Below, piece after piece: positions 27,562-36,835 of a stretch of DNA of 39,903 bases. The DNA is from Sedimenticola sp. (GTDB taxonomy: Bacteria; Pseudomonadota; Gammaproteobacteria; Chromatiales; Chromatiaceae). Location of the stretch: positions 1 through 39,903 of the forward strand of contig JALSJZ010000173.1 in the NCBI GenBank assembly GCA_026989135.1. Reading direction: 5' to 3'. Position 1 is the stretch's first letter. Every line of letters starts with the position of its first letter. The translations under genes were made by a program, and so were the position numbers. The notes beneath the pieces were generated by a model. That model had not been told where the DNA came from and made no database searches. It saw nothing but the letters and a program-made list of their open reading frames with translations.

Positions 27562-28249
27562 CACCTCACCGGCAACCATTAATCGGGAGGCCATACGTGT
27601 CATTCTTTTTGATCTGGACGGCACCCTTGCAGATACCGCACCTGATCTGGCCTATGCACTAAACCAGACGCTAAAAAGGCATAACCACCCTGCCCTGCCA
27701 TATGACCAGATAAAGCCAAAGGTCTCCCACGGTGCTTCGGCGCTGATTCGTTTGGGCTTCAATCTTACGCCTGATGATAAGGCCTTTGCCCCACTGTTGC
27801 AGGAGCTTCTACAGTGCTACAGCGCAAACATCCACCGGGAAACCAGGCTCTTCCCCGGCATGGAACAGCTGCTTGAAAAGCTGGAACAGCGCGGCATTGC
27901 CTGGGGCATTGTCACCAATAAACCCTCCCGATTTACTGACCCGCTGATGAAAAGCATGGGGCTAACCAATCGGGCTGCCTGTATCGTCAGTGGCGATACC
28001 ACGATGAACAGCAAGCCTCACCCTGAACCAATTCTTCATGCCTGCAGGCTCGCTGGTGGGTACAGCCCAGAGGCGTGCCTCTATATTGGTGATGCAGAGC
28101 GTGACATTGAATCGGGCCTTAATGCCGGAACCGCTACATTGGTTGCAATGTTTGGTTATCTCGGGCCTGATGATCACCCTGAGCAGTGGGGGGCAGATGG
28201 CTATATAGCGCATCCAGAGCAGATCCTGGAATGGCTTGATGAAGGGTAA
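27554..28249 (+). CDS. mupP: HAD phosphatase, likely MurNAc-6-phosphate phosphatase MupP
   Basis: The 231-residue HAD hydrolase has the nucleophile motif [20 protein letters not shown] (D20, D22), motif III near the lysine in NSKPHPEPI and the acidic motif [11 protein letters not shown]. By sequence alone phosphoglycolate phosphatase Gph is possible. The order ubiG, phosphatase, yciK is that of Pseudomonas, where the phosphatase was shown to be MupP, dephosphorylating MurNAc-6-phosphate in cell-wall recycling. MurU of the same pathway is also in the window, which supports MupP. The ATG overlaps ubiG by 8 bases. Confidence 0.82.
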   Translation: MSSTSPATINREAIRVILFDLDGTLADTAPDLAYALNQTLKRHNHPALPYDQIKPKVSHGASALIRLGFNLTPDDKAFAPLLQELLQCYSANIHRETRLFPGMEQLLEKLEQRGIAWGIVTNKPSRFTDPLMKSMGLTNRAACIVSGDTTMNSKPHPEPILHACRLAGGYSPEACLYIGDAERDIESGLNAGTATLVAMFGYLGPDDHPEQWGADGYIAHPEQILEWLDEG

Positions 28250-29072
28250 ACACGCCTTTTCAGGCCGGGCGACCGCTCCTGGCTCAGGCCGCTATTACGC
28301 GATACGCATGGCCCCCCCTGCCCTGCGCAACCCGCTTGCGCTGATATTTGAGTGGCAGTGGGAGCTTCAGGCCATCTATTACCGCTGCACCGATCCCGGC
28401 ATCGCTTTGACCAAGCTTCAGTGGTATCGGGATGAGTTTGCCAGGGCGCTAAATCATCAGTCACAACATCCCCTGTTAATCCTGTTGGCAGAGACGGTAC
28501 AGTCCCACCAGCTACCAACCCAACCCTTTCTTGATATGGCTGATGCGGTGGAGATGGAGATCCGGGGCATCATCCCAAAGGATATATCCGCACTGAAAGC
28601 AGATGGCCAGCTGGGCAGTGGCAATCTGTTACAACTGATGACCCGAATAGGTGGCGGCAGTGAACAGGAGCTTATATGCGCCCATCAGCTTGGTGCGCCT
28701 CTCAGACTCATTGAGATAATCCAAAACCTTGGGCAGGATCTCCAGCTGGGCGCTTGCTTTCTGCCACTGGAACTCATGGAGCAGCACAACCTGCAGCCCA
28801 CTCAGCTTGCAGAACCAGAGCATCAAAAGGCACTGCACGCGCTCTTGGCAGGGCTGGCAGCGCAGGCAAAGAGGTGGCATACCTCGGCACTCAATGGGCT
28901 ATCTGGCCACAAGCACCCTGCCCTGGTTCCCGCGCTGGCACTGGCAGCATCCCATAAGAGCCTCCTGTCTGAACTGGATAAGGCCGATTTTACCGTGCTG
29001 ACCCAGCGAACAAGCCTCACCCCGCTACGAAAATTATGGATCAGCTGGCGCACTTATCGGCAATATCGATAA
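28239..29072 (+). CDS. Squalene/phytoene-synthase-like protein, probably catalytically inactive
   Basis: The 277-residue helical protein matches the squalene/phytoene synthase fold: YYAIRMAPPALRNPLALIFEWQWELQAI, KLQWYRDEFARAL and the block HQLGAPLRLIEIIQNLGQDLQLGACFLP. The first Asp-rich motif, normally DDIVDE-like after the first helix, reads FEWQWELQAI with no aspartate. The second, normally NILRDVxED, reads EIIQNLGQD, with the leading aspartate changed. This resembles NDUFAF6-type non-catalytic family members. The ATG at 28239 overlaps mupP by 11 bases. The role is unknown; operon context is ubiquinone synthesis, wall recycling and a YciK-type reductase. Confidence 0.72.
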   Translation: MKGKHAFSGRATAPGSGRYYAIRMAPPALRNPLALIFEWQWELQAIYYRCTDPGIALTKLQWYRDEFARALNHQSQHPLLILLAETVQSHQLPTQPFLDMADAVEMEIRGIIPKDISALKADGQLGSGNLLQLMTRIGGGSEQELICAHQLGAPLRLIEIIQNLGQDLQLGACFLPLELMEQHNLQPTQLAEPEHQKALHALLAGLAAQAKRWHTSALNGLSGHKHPALVPALALAASHKSLLSELDKADFTVLTQRTSLTPLRKLWISWRTYRQYR

Positions 29073-29116
29073 AAACTGCTCGAACCTTTTCTCACGTCTC
29101 TTTAAAATGGCTCCCT

Positions 29117-29875
29117 ATGAACAGCTATAACCCCCCAAAAGACCTACTGGCCGGACGCACTATATTGGTAACAGGTGCTGGCAGTGGCATCGGCCGTGCC
29201 GCAGCTGAAACCTTTGGCAAATATGGCGCAACAGTCATATTGCTTGGCCACAATATCCCGGAGCTAGAAAAGGTTTACGATGCCATTGATGATGCCGGCA
29301 GTCCGCAGCCTGCAATCTACCCGCTAAACCTTGAATCAGCCAAAGACACCGATTGTTATAAACTGGCTGAAACAATCGAAAACGAGTTTGGCTCGCTGGA
29401 AGGCCTTCTTCACAACGCAGCTCAACTGCCTTCACTGGCTCGGATCGATGATTATGACCTGGCAGCTTACTACAAGGTCATGCAGATCAATCTTAATGCC
29501 CCCTTCATGCTGACCCAGGCCTGCATGCCGTTGCTTCGCAAAACAAAAGATGCCTCTGTGATTTTCACCTCAGACAGGGTTGGCCGCAACGCAAAAGCCT
29601 ACTGGGGGGGGTACGCTATATCCAAATTTGGCATTGAAGGGCTGATGCAAGTGCTGGCAGAGGAGACCCGCGACAGCAGCAATATCCGTGTTAACAGCCT
29701 GGATCCCGGCCCAACCCGAACGCTGCTCAGAGCCGGGGCATACCCAGGTGAAGATCCAAACACGCTCAAGCCACCCGAAGCGTTGATGCCCCTCTACCTC
29801 TGGCTTATGGGGCAAGAGAGCATTGGAACACACGGGGAGCGCATTACCGCTGAAAAGTGGCAGCCACCACAATAG
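29117..29875 (+). CDS. yciK: YciK-type short-chain dehydrogenase/reductase
   Basis: This SDR of 252 residues has the cofactor motif TGAGSGIG (residues 19-26), the structural motif HNAAQLPSLARI, and the active-site YAISK in AYWGGYAISKFGIEGLMQ; the block NSLDPGPTRTLLRAGAYPGEDP is characteristic of the YciK group. The substrate is unknown. The start ATG at 29117 fits the family N-terminus; an in-frame ATG at 29036 would add 27 residues overlapping the upstream gene. It is the last gene of the ubiG-mupP operon and is directly followed by MITE-like repeats 18 bases after its stop. Confidence 0.88.
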   Translation: MNSYNPPKDLLAGRTILVTGAGSGIGRAAAETFGKYGATVILLGHNIPELEKVYDAIDDAGSPQPAIYPLNLESAKDTDCYKLAETIENEFGSLEGLLHNAAQLPSLARIDDYDLAAYYKVMQINLNAPFMLTQACMPLLRKTKDASVIFTSDRVGRNAKAYWGGYAISKFGIEGLMQVLAEETRDSSNIRVNSLDPGPTRTLLRAGAYPGEDPNTLKPPEALMPLYLWLMGQESIGTHGERITAEKWQPPQ

Positions 29876-29892
29876 GCCATTGTGGTTCATTA

Positions 29893-30009
29893 TAGGAGCC
29901 TGTCCGAGAATAGGTAAATTTGCGATTTGTCAAAAATCAACCCCCCCTTTAAATTCAATGAGTTAAAAGCATTGATCCACAAAAAGCCGAGTTCTCGGAC
30001 AGCCTCCTA
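29893..30009. repeat. MITE-like element 1 (117 bp)
   Basis: The left end at 29893-29914 (TAGGAGCCTGTCCGAGAATA then GG) is an inverted copy of TTCTCGGACAGCCTCCTA at 29992-30009, with one change (AGCC against GGCT). The interior has a run of seven C (29941-29947) and no coding frame. The size, terminal inverted repeats and lack of a transposase fit a non-autonomous element or an internally deleted IS. Confidence 0.75.
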
Positions 30010-30172
30010 GGAGGCTGTCCGAGAATAGGAATCATGGTGAGGGGAAGCTGGTTTGAGTCAGGTTTTTTCATTATTTGAGGCGAATATTGGGCATATTTAA
30101 CGAAAATAATGGAGAAATCTGGCCAAATCCAGCTTTTTCTCACTGTGGTTCCTATTCTCGGACAGCCTCCTA
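30008..30172. repeat. MITE-like element 2 (165 bp), abutting element 1
   Basis: GGAGGCTGTCCGAGAATAGG begins at 30010 and its exact inverse CCTATTCTCGGACAGCCTCC ends at 30170, each extended by TA, giving perfect 22-base terminal repeats. It shares the palindrome CCTAGG (30006-30011) with element 1, so the two lie head to tail without spacer. The right end (CCTAGG around 30169-30174) interrupts the reading frame of a decayed integrase just after its HDLRH box. Confidence 0.8.
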
Positions 30173-30800
30173 GGTACGATGCTGCCGAATGCCTTAGATC
30201 ATGCCACCTGAAATCCTCTATACCAGCCTTCTCAAGCGCAGTCTTCCCGTGATACGTCCCTTTTGCAGATCCACATCTGCCCAGCTCAGACTCATAAGCT
30301 CAGCCTGCCTCATACCCGTCGACAGAGCTAGAACGAAGGCGATATTCAGGTAGAGATTCGAAGATTCGCAGCAGACCCAACTCAGGCGCGTCAGCTCTCC
30401 TTCAGTAACTGTCCCATCTGGAGCAATTTCATCTTCACTCAAAAACCGTACGCGGCCACGGGGTGGTGTTGGCTTTCGCACCTTGCGCATGGGGGAGTCA
30501 TCAAGCCAACCCCACTCATTAACAGCGATAGTGAAAAGCATGACTAAACACTCAGTAATCATCGAGGGCGTGACATCTGCCAGGAGGTGAAACCCGATCT
30601 GGTTGCGAAACCATTCAAGCTGGGTTTTTCTGATCACGGGCCAGCTTAGGCTTGATTGGAAGGATTTCCTTGATGTATAGGTCAATCAATTCAGCCAGCG
30701 TATGCATGCCCGCATAATGGTGCAAAAAGGCACTTTTTACCCAAGCACGGCTCAAGGTAACCTTGACTGCAACGGCTTGTTTTGTGAAGTATCAGCGTGG
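30173..30800 (-). pseudogene. Decayed tyrosine recombinase (integrase) next to tRNA-Thr
   Basis: Pieces of a tyrosine integrase can be read in three stages on the minus strand. An N-terminal core-binding piece (MHTLAELIDLYIKEILPIKP, from 30707) ends in a frameshift near 30630. The next frame gives TQLEWFRNQIGFHLLADVTP and the box I block FVLALSTGMRQAELMSLSWADV down to about 30250. After a further break and the loss of roughly 50-60 residues, a third frame gives ALEKAGIEDFRWHDLRHSAA with box II HxxR, and then runs into the MITE at 30172. The catalytic tyrosine end is missing. The first N-terminal residues upstream of 30707 are uncertain. It is not functional. Confidence 0.82.
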
Positions 30801-30926
30801 AAAACGAAAGGAGAAAATCATCCGGTTAAACCGTGCGCTACTTTGGTGGATTGTTGCCAGAGAGTGCGCCGCCAGTGCGCCATCTTGCTTTCACTAAAAG
30901 TGAATATTGTAACTCATTGATTTATA

Positions 30927-31002
<76 letters not shown>

Positions 31003-31067
31003 CTTTTGCGAGGACTGGCGAGTATAATTAAATGGTTGCCTGGGTACAACCAGCGCATCTTCAGGCT

Positions 31068-32015
31068 TCAAGCATCTTGCAGCGCTTTAGGCAGGTAGAA
31101 GACAATATCCTCCTCCCGACCCTCTATCTGCTTCACACCACAGACACCTCTCTCTTTAAGATGTTCAAGCACCTCTTCCACCAGCACTTCTGGCGCGGAG
31201 GCACCCGCCGTAACGCCGACCTGATCTACATTTTCAAGCCACTCTTTTTGAATATCCTCTGCACCATCAATGAGGTAGGCATCCTTTCCTAATTTATGGG
31301 CAATCTCTTTGAGCCGATTGGAGTTGGAGCTGTTGGGTGATCCAACAACCAGCACCAGGTCACACTCTTTTGCCAATGTCTTGACCGCATCCTGGCGGTT
31401 TTGGGTGGCATAGCAGATGTCATTCTTTTTAGGGCCCTGAATAGCAGGGAAACGCATCTTCAGTGCATCGACTATGGTGGCCGCATCATCAATCGAAAGG
31501 GTTGTCTGGGTAACGAACGCCAGGGTATCAGGGTTGCTTATGCATAATCTCTCTACATCTTCTGGTGTATCCACGACATAAATGCCACCCTGCCCATCGC
31601 TGCTTTCATACTGCCCCATGGTGCCAACAACCTCGGGGTGTCCACGGTGACCGATAAGCACAACCTCCTGGCCTGCACGCGCATAACGCGCCACCTCCAG
31701 GTGCACCTTGGTCACCAGGGGACAGGTGGCATCAAAAACCCTCAACCCACGTGCCTCTGCTTCTGCACGAACCGCCTTGGAGACCCCGTGGGCACTAAAG
31801 ATAACCGTGTTACCATCAGGTATCTCAGCAAGTTCATCTACAAATAGCGCGCCTCGCTGGCGCAGACCATCCACTACAAAGCGATTATGCACCACCTCAT
31901 GGCGCACATAGATCGGAGCACCAAAGATGTCCAATGCGCGCTCCACTATATCAATGGCACGATCAACACCCGCACAAAAACCACGCGGGTTTGCAAGCAA
32001 AATATCCATAGGCAA
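31068..32015 (-). CDS. ispH: 4-hydroxy-3-methylbut-2-enyl diphosphate reductase IspH
   Basis: IspH is the last enzyme of the MEP isoprenoid pathway, a 4Fe-4S protein that yields IPP and DMAPP. The cluster cysteines lie in [26 protein letters not shown] and [12 protein letters not shown]. Substrate-binding blocks are [27 protein letters not shown], the threonine/serine stretch [22 protein letters not shown] and [16 protein letters not shown]. The 315-residue length is normal. The start [14 protein letters not shown] is the usual one. Confidence 0.97.
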   Translation of the reverse strand: MPMDILLANPRGFCAGVDRAIDIVERALDIFGAPIYVRHEVVHNRFVVDGLRQRGALFVDELAEIPDGNTVIFSAHGVSKAVRAEAEARGLRVFDATCPLVTKVHLEVARYARAGQEVVLIGHRGHPEVVGTMGQYESSDGQGGIYVVDTPEDVERLCISNPDTLAFVTQTTLSIDDAATIVDALKMRFPAIQGPKKNDICYATQNRQDAVKTLAKECDLVLVVGSPNSSNSNRLKEIAHKLGKDAYLIDGAEDIQKEWLENVDQVGVTAGASAPEVLVEEVLEHLKERGVCGVKQIEGREEDIVFYLPKALQDA

Positions 32016-32224
32016 ACATCATTTTGAAGTTAATATCGAGAATCCTGAATAGTATCAGAATCATGCCTGCAAGTAATTTGGCCGGCCTCATATCAGGGCT
32101 TCCCATTCTGCTATGCGATCCGTTGCCATCCGGTTTATTATATTAAAGAAATTTCCGCGCCATCCGATACAGGGGGTACTCATGGACGCTCATAGCAATC
32201 TTTAACAGAGCTTTTTCACGCCCA

Positions 32225-33910
32225 ATGCAGCCACCCTTCAGTTCTGATGTAACCAACAGCTCTCTCCAGCGTGAAAAAGAGCGCCTTGAGGTTACACTCG
32301 CCTCTATTGCAGATGCGGTAATCATTACTGATAAAAAGCGGCGTGTTGAGTTTCTGAACACCTCTGCAGAGCAGCTTTGCGGATGGCGCAGCAGTGATGC
32401 CATTCACCGCCCTTTGGACGAAGTACTCAAAATGATGCCTGCAGCAACAGTTCAGGAGGATGCCGAGCTGCAGTATCTGGATGCCGGGCTGGTTCTGGTC
32501 AGCACCAACGGCACCCAGTTTCATGTTGAACTCTCCGTTGCAAGCCTAACGGATGGCGATGGCGGCAGCTCAGGATCCGTTATCGTGTTCCGGGACATCA
32601 GCCAGTCACGCCGCATGGAGGCTCGCCTGTTTTGGCAGTCAAACCATGATGCACTGACTGGCCTGGAGAACCGTAACCGCTTTGAACAACGGCTGAGCAA
32701 CCTTCTCAGCAGCTCAAGAAGCAGCAGTGATGAGCATGCGCTGCTCTACCTCGATCTGGATCAGTTCAAGATCATCAATGACACCTGCGGACATGCTGCG
32801 GGGGACGAGCTGTTACGCCAGCTTAGCAGCATCCTCAAGTACAAGATCCGTGCTTCAGACCATCTTGCCCGGCTGGGGGGTGATGAATTTGGCATCCTGC
32901 TGCCCGACTGCCCACTGGATGCGGCCATTCGATCTGCAAATGACCTGCGCTCCACCATCAAGGACTTTCGCTTTACCCATGGTGGAAAGCTGTTTGCCAT
33001 CGGCTTTAGCATGGGGTTGGTGCCTTTTAACGGTACCACTCAGGATTCATCCGGCATTATGATCTCCGCAGATACTGCCTGTATCACCGCAAAGGATGAG
33101 GGACGCAACCGCATTCACATCTTTGAACATGGCAAGAGTGAAGCCTCTCGCCGCCATGGTGAAATGCAGTGGGTATCAAAGATTCACAGCGCGCTCGACA
33201 ATGAGCAGTTGATACTGCACAGCCAGGCCATCATCCCCCTGAACCAGCAGAGCAATCTGCCACCCCATCGGGAGGTGCTGGTGCGCCTTTTTGAAGCGGA
33301 TGGAAAGCTGATCCCACCGGCTGCCTTTATCCCTGCCGCTGAGCGATACAACCTCATGCCTGCGGTAGATCGTTGGGTGATTACGGCATCCTTTCAATAT
33401 CTGGCCAAACTGCTCCGACAGGGGGATGTTGCCCCTTTTATCCTGAATATCAACCTGTCAGGTGCCTCCTTTATGGAAGAGGGCTTTTGCGACTTTACAA
33501 CCAAACAGCTTGCGAAGTATGCCATTCCGCCAGAGATGATCTGTTTTGAGGTGACCGAGACGGCCGCAATCGCCAACCTGGATGAGGCGCTCCATTTTAT
33601 CAATGCCCTGCGTGATGTGGGCTGCAAGTTTGCACTGGATGATTTTGGCAGCGGCCTCTCCTCTTTCGGCTACCTCAAACACCTTCCGGTTGATTACCTC
33701 AAGATCGACGGCGCATTCATCAAAGATATTTTAAATGACCCCATCCATGCCGCCATGGTCGAGGCCATCAATCAGGTGGGGCATGTGATGGGGATAAAAA
33801 CAGTCGCTGAATTCGTTGAAGACGAGGCGACACTGCTGCACCTGCGAAAGATAGGGATAGATTACGCCCAGGGCTATCACATCGAAAAACCATCTGAACT
33901 CTGCTGGTAA
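32225..33910 (+). CDS. PAS-GGDEF-EAL protein, c-di-GMP turnover
   Basis: The 561-residue soluble protein has a PAS domain (about residues 20-135, TLASIADAVIITDKKRRVEFLN), a GGDEF domain with intact active site LARLGGDEFGILLPD (about residue 218) and an inhibitory I-site RASD five residues ahead, and an EAL domain. The EAL box reads REVLVRL, but CFEVTETAAI, FALDDFGSGLSSFGYL, VDYLKIDGAFI and TVAEFVED are kept. It therefore looks competent as a diguanylate cyclase; phosphodiesterase activity is less certain. No membrane segment or receiver domain is present. It stands alone between ispH and aspS. Confidence 0.9.
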   Translation: MQPPFSSDVTNSSLQREKERLEVTLASIADAVIITDKKRRVEFLNTSAEQLCGWRSSDAIHRPLDEVLKMMPAATVQEDAELQYLDAGLVLVSTNGTQFHVELSVASLTDGDGGSSGSVIVFRDISQSRRMEARLFWQSNHDALTGLENRNRFEQRLSNLLSSSRSSSDEHALLYLDLDQFKIINDTCGHAAGDELLRQLSSILKYKIRASDHLARLGGDEFGILLPDCPLDAAIRSANDLRSTIKDFRFTHGGKLFAIGFSMGLVPFNGTTQDSSGIMISADTACITAKDEGRNRIHIFEHGKSEASRRHGEMQWVSKIHSALDNEQLILHSQAIIPLNQQSNLPPHREVLVRLFEADGKLIPPAAFIPAAERYNLMPAVDRWVITASFQYLAKLLRQGDVAPFILNINLSGASFMEEGFCDFTTKQLAKYAIPPEMICFEVTETAAIANLDEALHFINALRDVGCKFALDDFGSGLSSFGYLKHLPVDYLKIDGAFIKDILNDPIHAAMVEAINQVGHVMGIKTVAEFVEDEATLLHLRKIGIDYAQGYHIEKPSELCW

Positions 33911-33916
33911 CCGCTT

Positions 33917-35695
33917 CTATTTTTTCTCTTCTGGCTTGCGCACACGCAGCGAAAGCTCTCGTAACTGCTCGATGGATACCGTGGATGGTGCCTCTGTCAG
34001 CTGGCAGGCTGCCGTCTGGGTTTTGGGGAAGGCCATCACATCACGAATAGAGCTGGCACCCGCCATCAGCATCACCAGTCGATCCAGGCCAAAAGCAAGG
34101 CCACCGTGCGGCGGACAGCCATAGCGCAACGCCTTGAGCAGGAAGCCAAACTTCTCCTGCGCCTCTTCATCGCCAATACCCAGCAGTTTCAGCACCTTCT
34201 CCTGCACCTCTGCGCGGTGGATACGGATAGAGCCGCCGCCAATCTCTGTGCCGTTCAGCACCATATCGTAGGCACGCGAGTCACAGGCGCCCGGATCACT
34301 CTCCAGCAGGCCGAGGTGCTCCTCTTTGGCGGCGGTAAAGGGGTGGTGCAGTGAACTCCAGCGCTGGTTTGGCTCATCCCATTCGAACATGGGGAAATCC
34401 ACCACCCACAGCGGTTTCCACTCCCCCTCCAGCAGGCCACGATCATGCCCCAGCCTGGCGCGCAGTGCGCCCAGTGATTCATTAACGATGTGGGTTTTAT
34501 CTGCGCCAAAAAAGATCAGGTCACCATCTTCGGCAGCGACACGCTGCATAATGCCATCGACCGTCTCATCCGGCAGGAACTTCAGGATGGGGGATTGCAG
34601 CCCCTCTCGCCCTTTTGCCAATTCGTTGACCTTGATATAGGCCAGCCCTTTCGCGCCATAGATGCTGACATATTTGGTGTAGGCGTCGATCTCTTTGCGT
34701 GACAGTGTGCCACCCTGGGGCAGACGCAGCGCAGCCACGCGCCCGTTCGGATCCTTGGCCGGGCCGGCAAACACCTTGAACTCCACCGCCTGCATCAGAT
34801 CTTCCACATCCACCAGCTCCAGCGGTATGCGCAGGTCGGGGCGATCACAGCCAAAGCGCCGCATCGACTCGGCATAGGTCATACGCGGGAAGGGGTTGGG
34901 CAGCTCCTGATTCAGTGTCTCTTTGAACAGGCCGCGAATCATCTCCTCCATCAATGCCATGATGGCGTCCTCATCCATAAAGGAGACCTCGATATCCAGC
35001 TGGGTAAATTCAGGCTGACGGTCGGCACGCAGGTCTTCATCCCGAAAGCAGCGCACAATCTGATAATAACGATCCATGCCAGACATCATCAGCAGCTGTT
35101 TAAAGAGCTGTGGCGACTGCGGCAGGGCAAAGAACTGCCCCGGATGGGTGCGGCTTGGCACCAGATAATCACGCGCACCCTCGGGGGTGGCCTTGGTCAG
35201 CATGGGGGTTTCGATGTCAAGAAAACCGTGCTCATTCAGAAACCGGCGCAGCTCGGTCGCCACCCTGGAGCGCAGGCGCATACGCTCCTGCATCTCGGGA
35301 CGCCGCAGGTCGATATAGCGGTAACGCAGACGCAGCTCTTCGGAGATGTCACTGTCATCGAGCTGAATAGGCGGGGTGTCGGCACGGTTCAGCACCTCCA
35401 GTTCCAACCCCAGTATCTCTATTTCGCCAGTCGGCATATTGGGGTTCTTTGTACCCTCTGGGCGGGCGCGCACGCGGCCTTTAACACGCAGAACAAACTC
35501 GCTGCGCACCTGCTCTGCGGTGGCAAAGATAGCCGGGAGATCCGGGTCATACACCACCTGAACCAGCCCTTCCCTGTCACGCAGGTCGATAAAAATAACG
35601 CCACCGTGGTCGCGCCGACGGTGCACCCAGCCGCAGATTTCGACCTCTTGGTCAATATGAGAGGCATTCAGGTGTCCGCAATAATGGCTGCGCAT
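33917..35695 (-). CDS. aspS: Aspartyl-tRNA synthetase
   Basis: AspRS charges tRNA-Asp. The 592-residue length (E. coli 590) is that of the bacterial form with the GAD insertion. The N-terminal anticodon-binding OB fold ([31 protein letters not shown]) and class II motifs [58 protein letters not shown] and [31 protein letters not shown] are complete. Whether it is discriminating or also charges tRNA-Asn cannot be told here. It lies 78 bases after an FmdB-type gene on the same strand, a common order in proteobacteria. Confidence 0.98.
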   Translation of the reverse strand: MRSHYCGHLNASHIDQEVEICGWVHRRRDHGGVIFIDLRDREGLVQVVYDPDLPAIFATAEQVRSEFVLRVKGRVRARPEGTKNPNMPTGEIEILGLELEVLNRADTPPIQLDDSDISEELRLRYRYIDLRRPEMQERMRLRSRVATELRRFLNEHGFLDIETPMLTKATPEGARDYLVPSRTHPGQFFALPQSPQLFKQLLMMSGMDRYYQIVRCFRDEDLRADRQPEFTQLDIEVSFMDEDAIMALMEEMIRGLFKETLNQELPNPFPRMTYAESMRRFGCDRPDLRIPLELVDVEDLMQAVEFKVFAGPAKDPNGRVAALRLPQGGTLSRKEIDAYTKYVSIYGAKGLAYIKVNELAKGREGLQSPILKFLPDETVDGIMQRVAAEDGDLIFFGADKTHIVNESLGALRARLGHDRGLLEGEWKPLWVVDFPMFEWDEPNQRWSSLHHPFTAAKEEHLGLLESDPGACDSRAYDMVLNGTEIGGGSIRIHRAEVQEKVLKLLGIGDEEAQEKFGFLLKALRYGCPPHGGLAFGLDRLVMLMAGASSIRDVMAFPKTQTAACQLTEAPSTVSIEQLRELSLRVRKPEEKK

Positions 35696-35773
35696 AATAA
35701 TGGTTTTCCTAATTGGAGTTTGTCTGTTTGGATTGTCTGAGGGTGCTTTTTAAGGCTTTGAAAACAGCGGTTG

Positions 35774-36040
35774 TTATTCAGCAGCCGGGCAGCTTCCCGT
35801 TTTTGCACAGGGCGGCGTTGAATCCTTTTTGCCCCCATCATGGAGATTCTTCTTCTGACCGCTTTTAAAATCGGTCTCATACCAACCGCCGCCTTTCAGG
35901 CGAAAGCCCGCAGCAGAGATCAGTTTTTTTAACGTGGGTTCACCGCATGCGGGGCACTCTGTTCGCGGCGCATCGCTCATCTTCTGTAACACTTCTAACT
36001 CATGACCACAGTCGTCACAACGGTATTCATAAATCGGCAT
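35774..36040 (-). CDS. FmdB-family zinc-ribbon protein
   Basis: The 88-residue protein begins MPIYEYRCDDCGHELEVLQKM and has the second cysteine pair CPACGEPTLKKLISAAGFRL, which together form a zinc ribbon of the FmdB / CxxC_CxxC_SSSS family. The glycine-rich middle (LKGGGWYETDFK) and a short tail with two further cysteines (PPCAKTGSCPAAE) are typical. Its biochemical role is not established. It stands upstream of aspS, as in many proteobacteria. Confidence 0.88.
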   Translation of the reverse strand: MPIYEYRCDDCGHELEVLQKMSDAPRTECPACGEPTLKKLISAAGFRLKGGGWYETDFKSGQKKNLHDGGKKDSTPPCAKTGSCPAAE

Positions 36041-36195
36041 GGCAAAATCCTCAGAAACCTGCCGCTCACACTCATTCTGGGATGGTGATGGGCGGAGAGA
36101 TACAATCTAAAATCGTCGCGGATTCTACCACAAAAGAGCCTCTTTGGTGGCGAGTTGCATTCCCGGCCTGGCGCGCCCTTTCAGGGCGACAGATA

Positions 36196-36825
36196 TCAGG
36201 ATTCAGTATCAGAATCCTCGCTCTCTTGTCGCCTCTTCTGTAGCCATTTGCCCTGGCTTCTCAGCAGATAACGGATCAGTATGTCGCGGTCTGCCTCACG
36301 TATATTTGAAAAATTGACGCGCAGGCAGTACGGCTCTTCCTGGCTCCCGCCCCCTTCATTTTCAACACACTCCACCACTTCGCCATAAATCATCATGCCC
36401 GTCATTTCGGGCATCAATAGCAGCTTGAGTTCCAGGGTCTCTCCTTTTTCATGTGGTTCAGCACTGCTAAAGACGATGCCTCCCGCACTGATGTTGACCG
36501 CTTTCGTTGCCTGATTTGCGGTCTCCTCTTCCTGCACCAGAAAGGCCCGCCCCAGAATATTGAGCTTTTGATCCAGGATTTTGATGCACGCTGCAACATC
36601 TGGCGCTGTGCCTTCAATACGGCGCAGTTGAACAATCATCTGCTGCGACATGGCGGTAAAGCTGCTCATGACAGTGAAATTGGAGGCTACTCCTCTCTCC
36701 AACTGCTCTATGAGTTCCGGCAACTCCTCACTGGAGACCGCACGGTAGCCCAGCTTTACAACATCATCAATGCGGAAATAGCTTCTCCGCTCATCGGTTA
36801 ACCATTCGCTGTTTTTATCGTTCAA
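36196..36825 (-). CDS. PilZ-domain c-di-GMP-binding protein beside the flagellar stator genes
   Basis: The PilZ motif is present in two parts: RxxxR as RSYFR (residues 14-18, in DERRSYFRID) and NxSxxG as NISAGG (residues 111-116). Between them lies a long helical insertion (about residues 33-108) instead of the usual short spacing. The start is TTG at 36825, supported by AGGAG (in TTTAGGAGATCC) about 7 bases upstream, which itself overlaps the pomB stop. So translation is coupled to pomB. This suggests a c-di-GMP-responsive protein acting on motility or the stator. The 209-residue protein ends in an acidic, Ser-rich tail. Confidence 0.85.
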   Translation of the reverse strand: MNDKNSEWLTDERRSYFRIDDVVKLGYRAVSSEELPELIEQLERGVASNFTVMSSFTAMSQQMIVQLRRIEGTAPDVAACIKILDQKLNILGRAFLVQEEETANQATKAVNISAGGIVFSSAEPHEKGETLELKLLLMPEMTGMMIYGEVVECVENEGGGSQEEPYCLRVNFSNIREADRDILIRYLLRSQGKWLQKRRQESEDSDTES

Positions 36826-36835
36826 TTGGGATCTC

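Noticed and set aside
27554-28249. Naming the HAD phosphatase gph (phosphoglycolate phosphatase)
   Set aside because: The motifs alone allow it, but the ubiG-phosphatase-yciK order and murU in the same window favour MupP. Not fully excluded.
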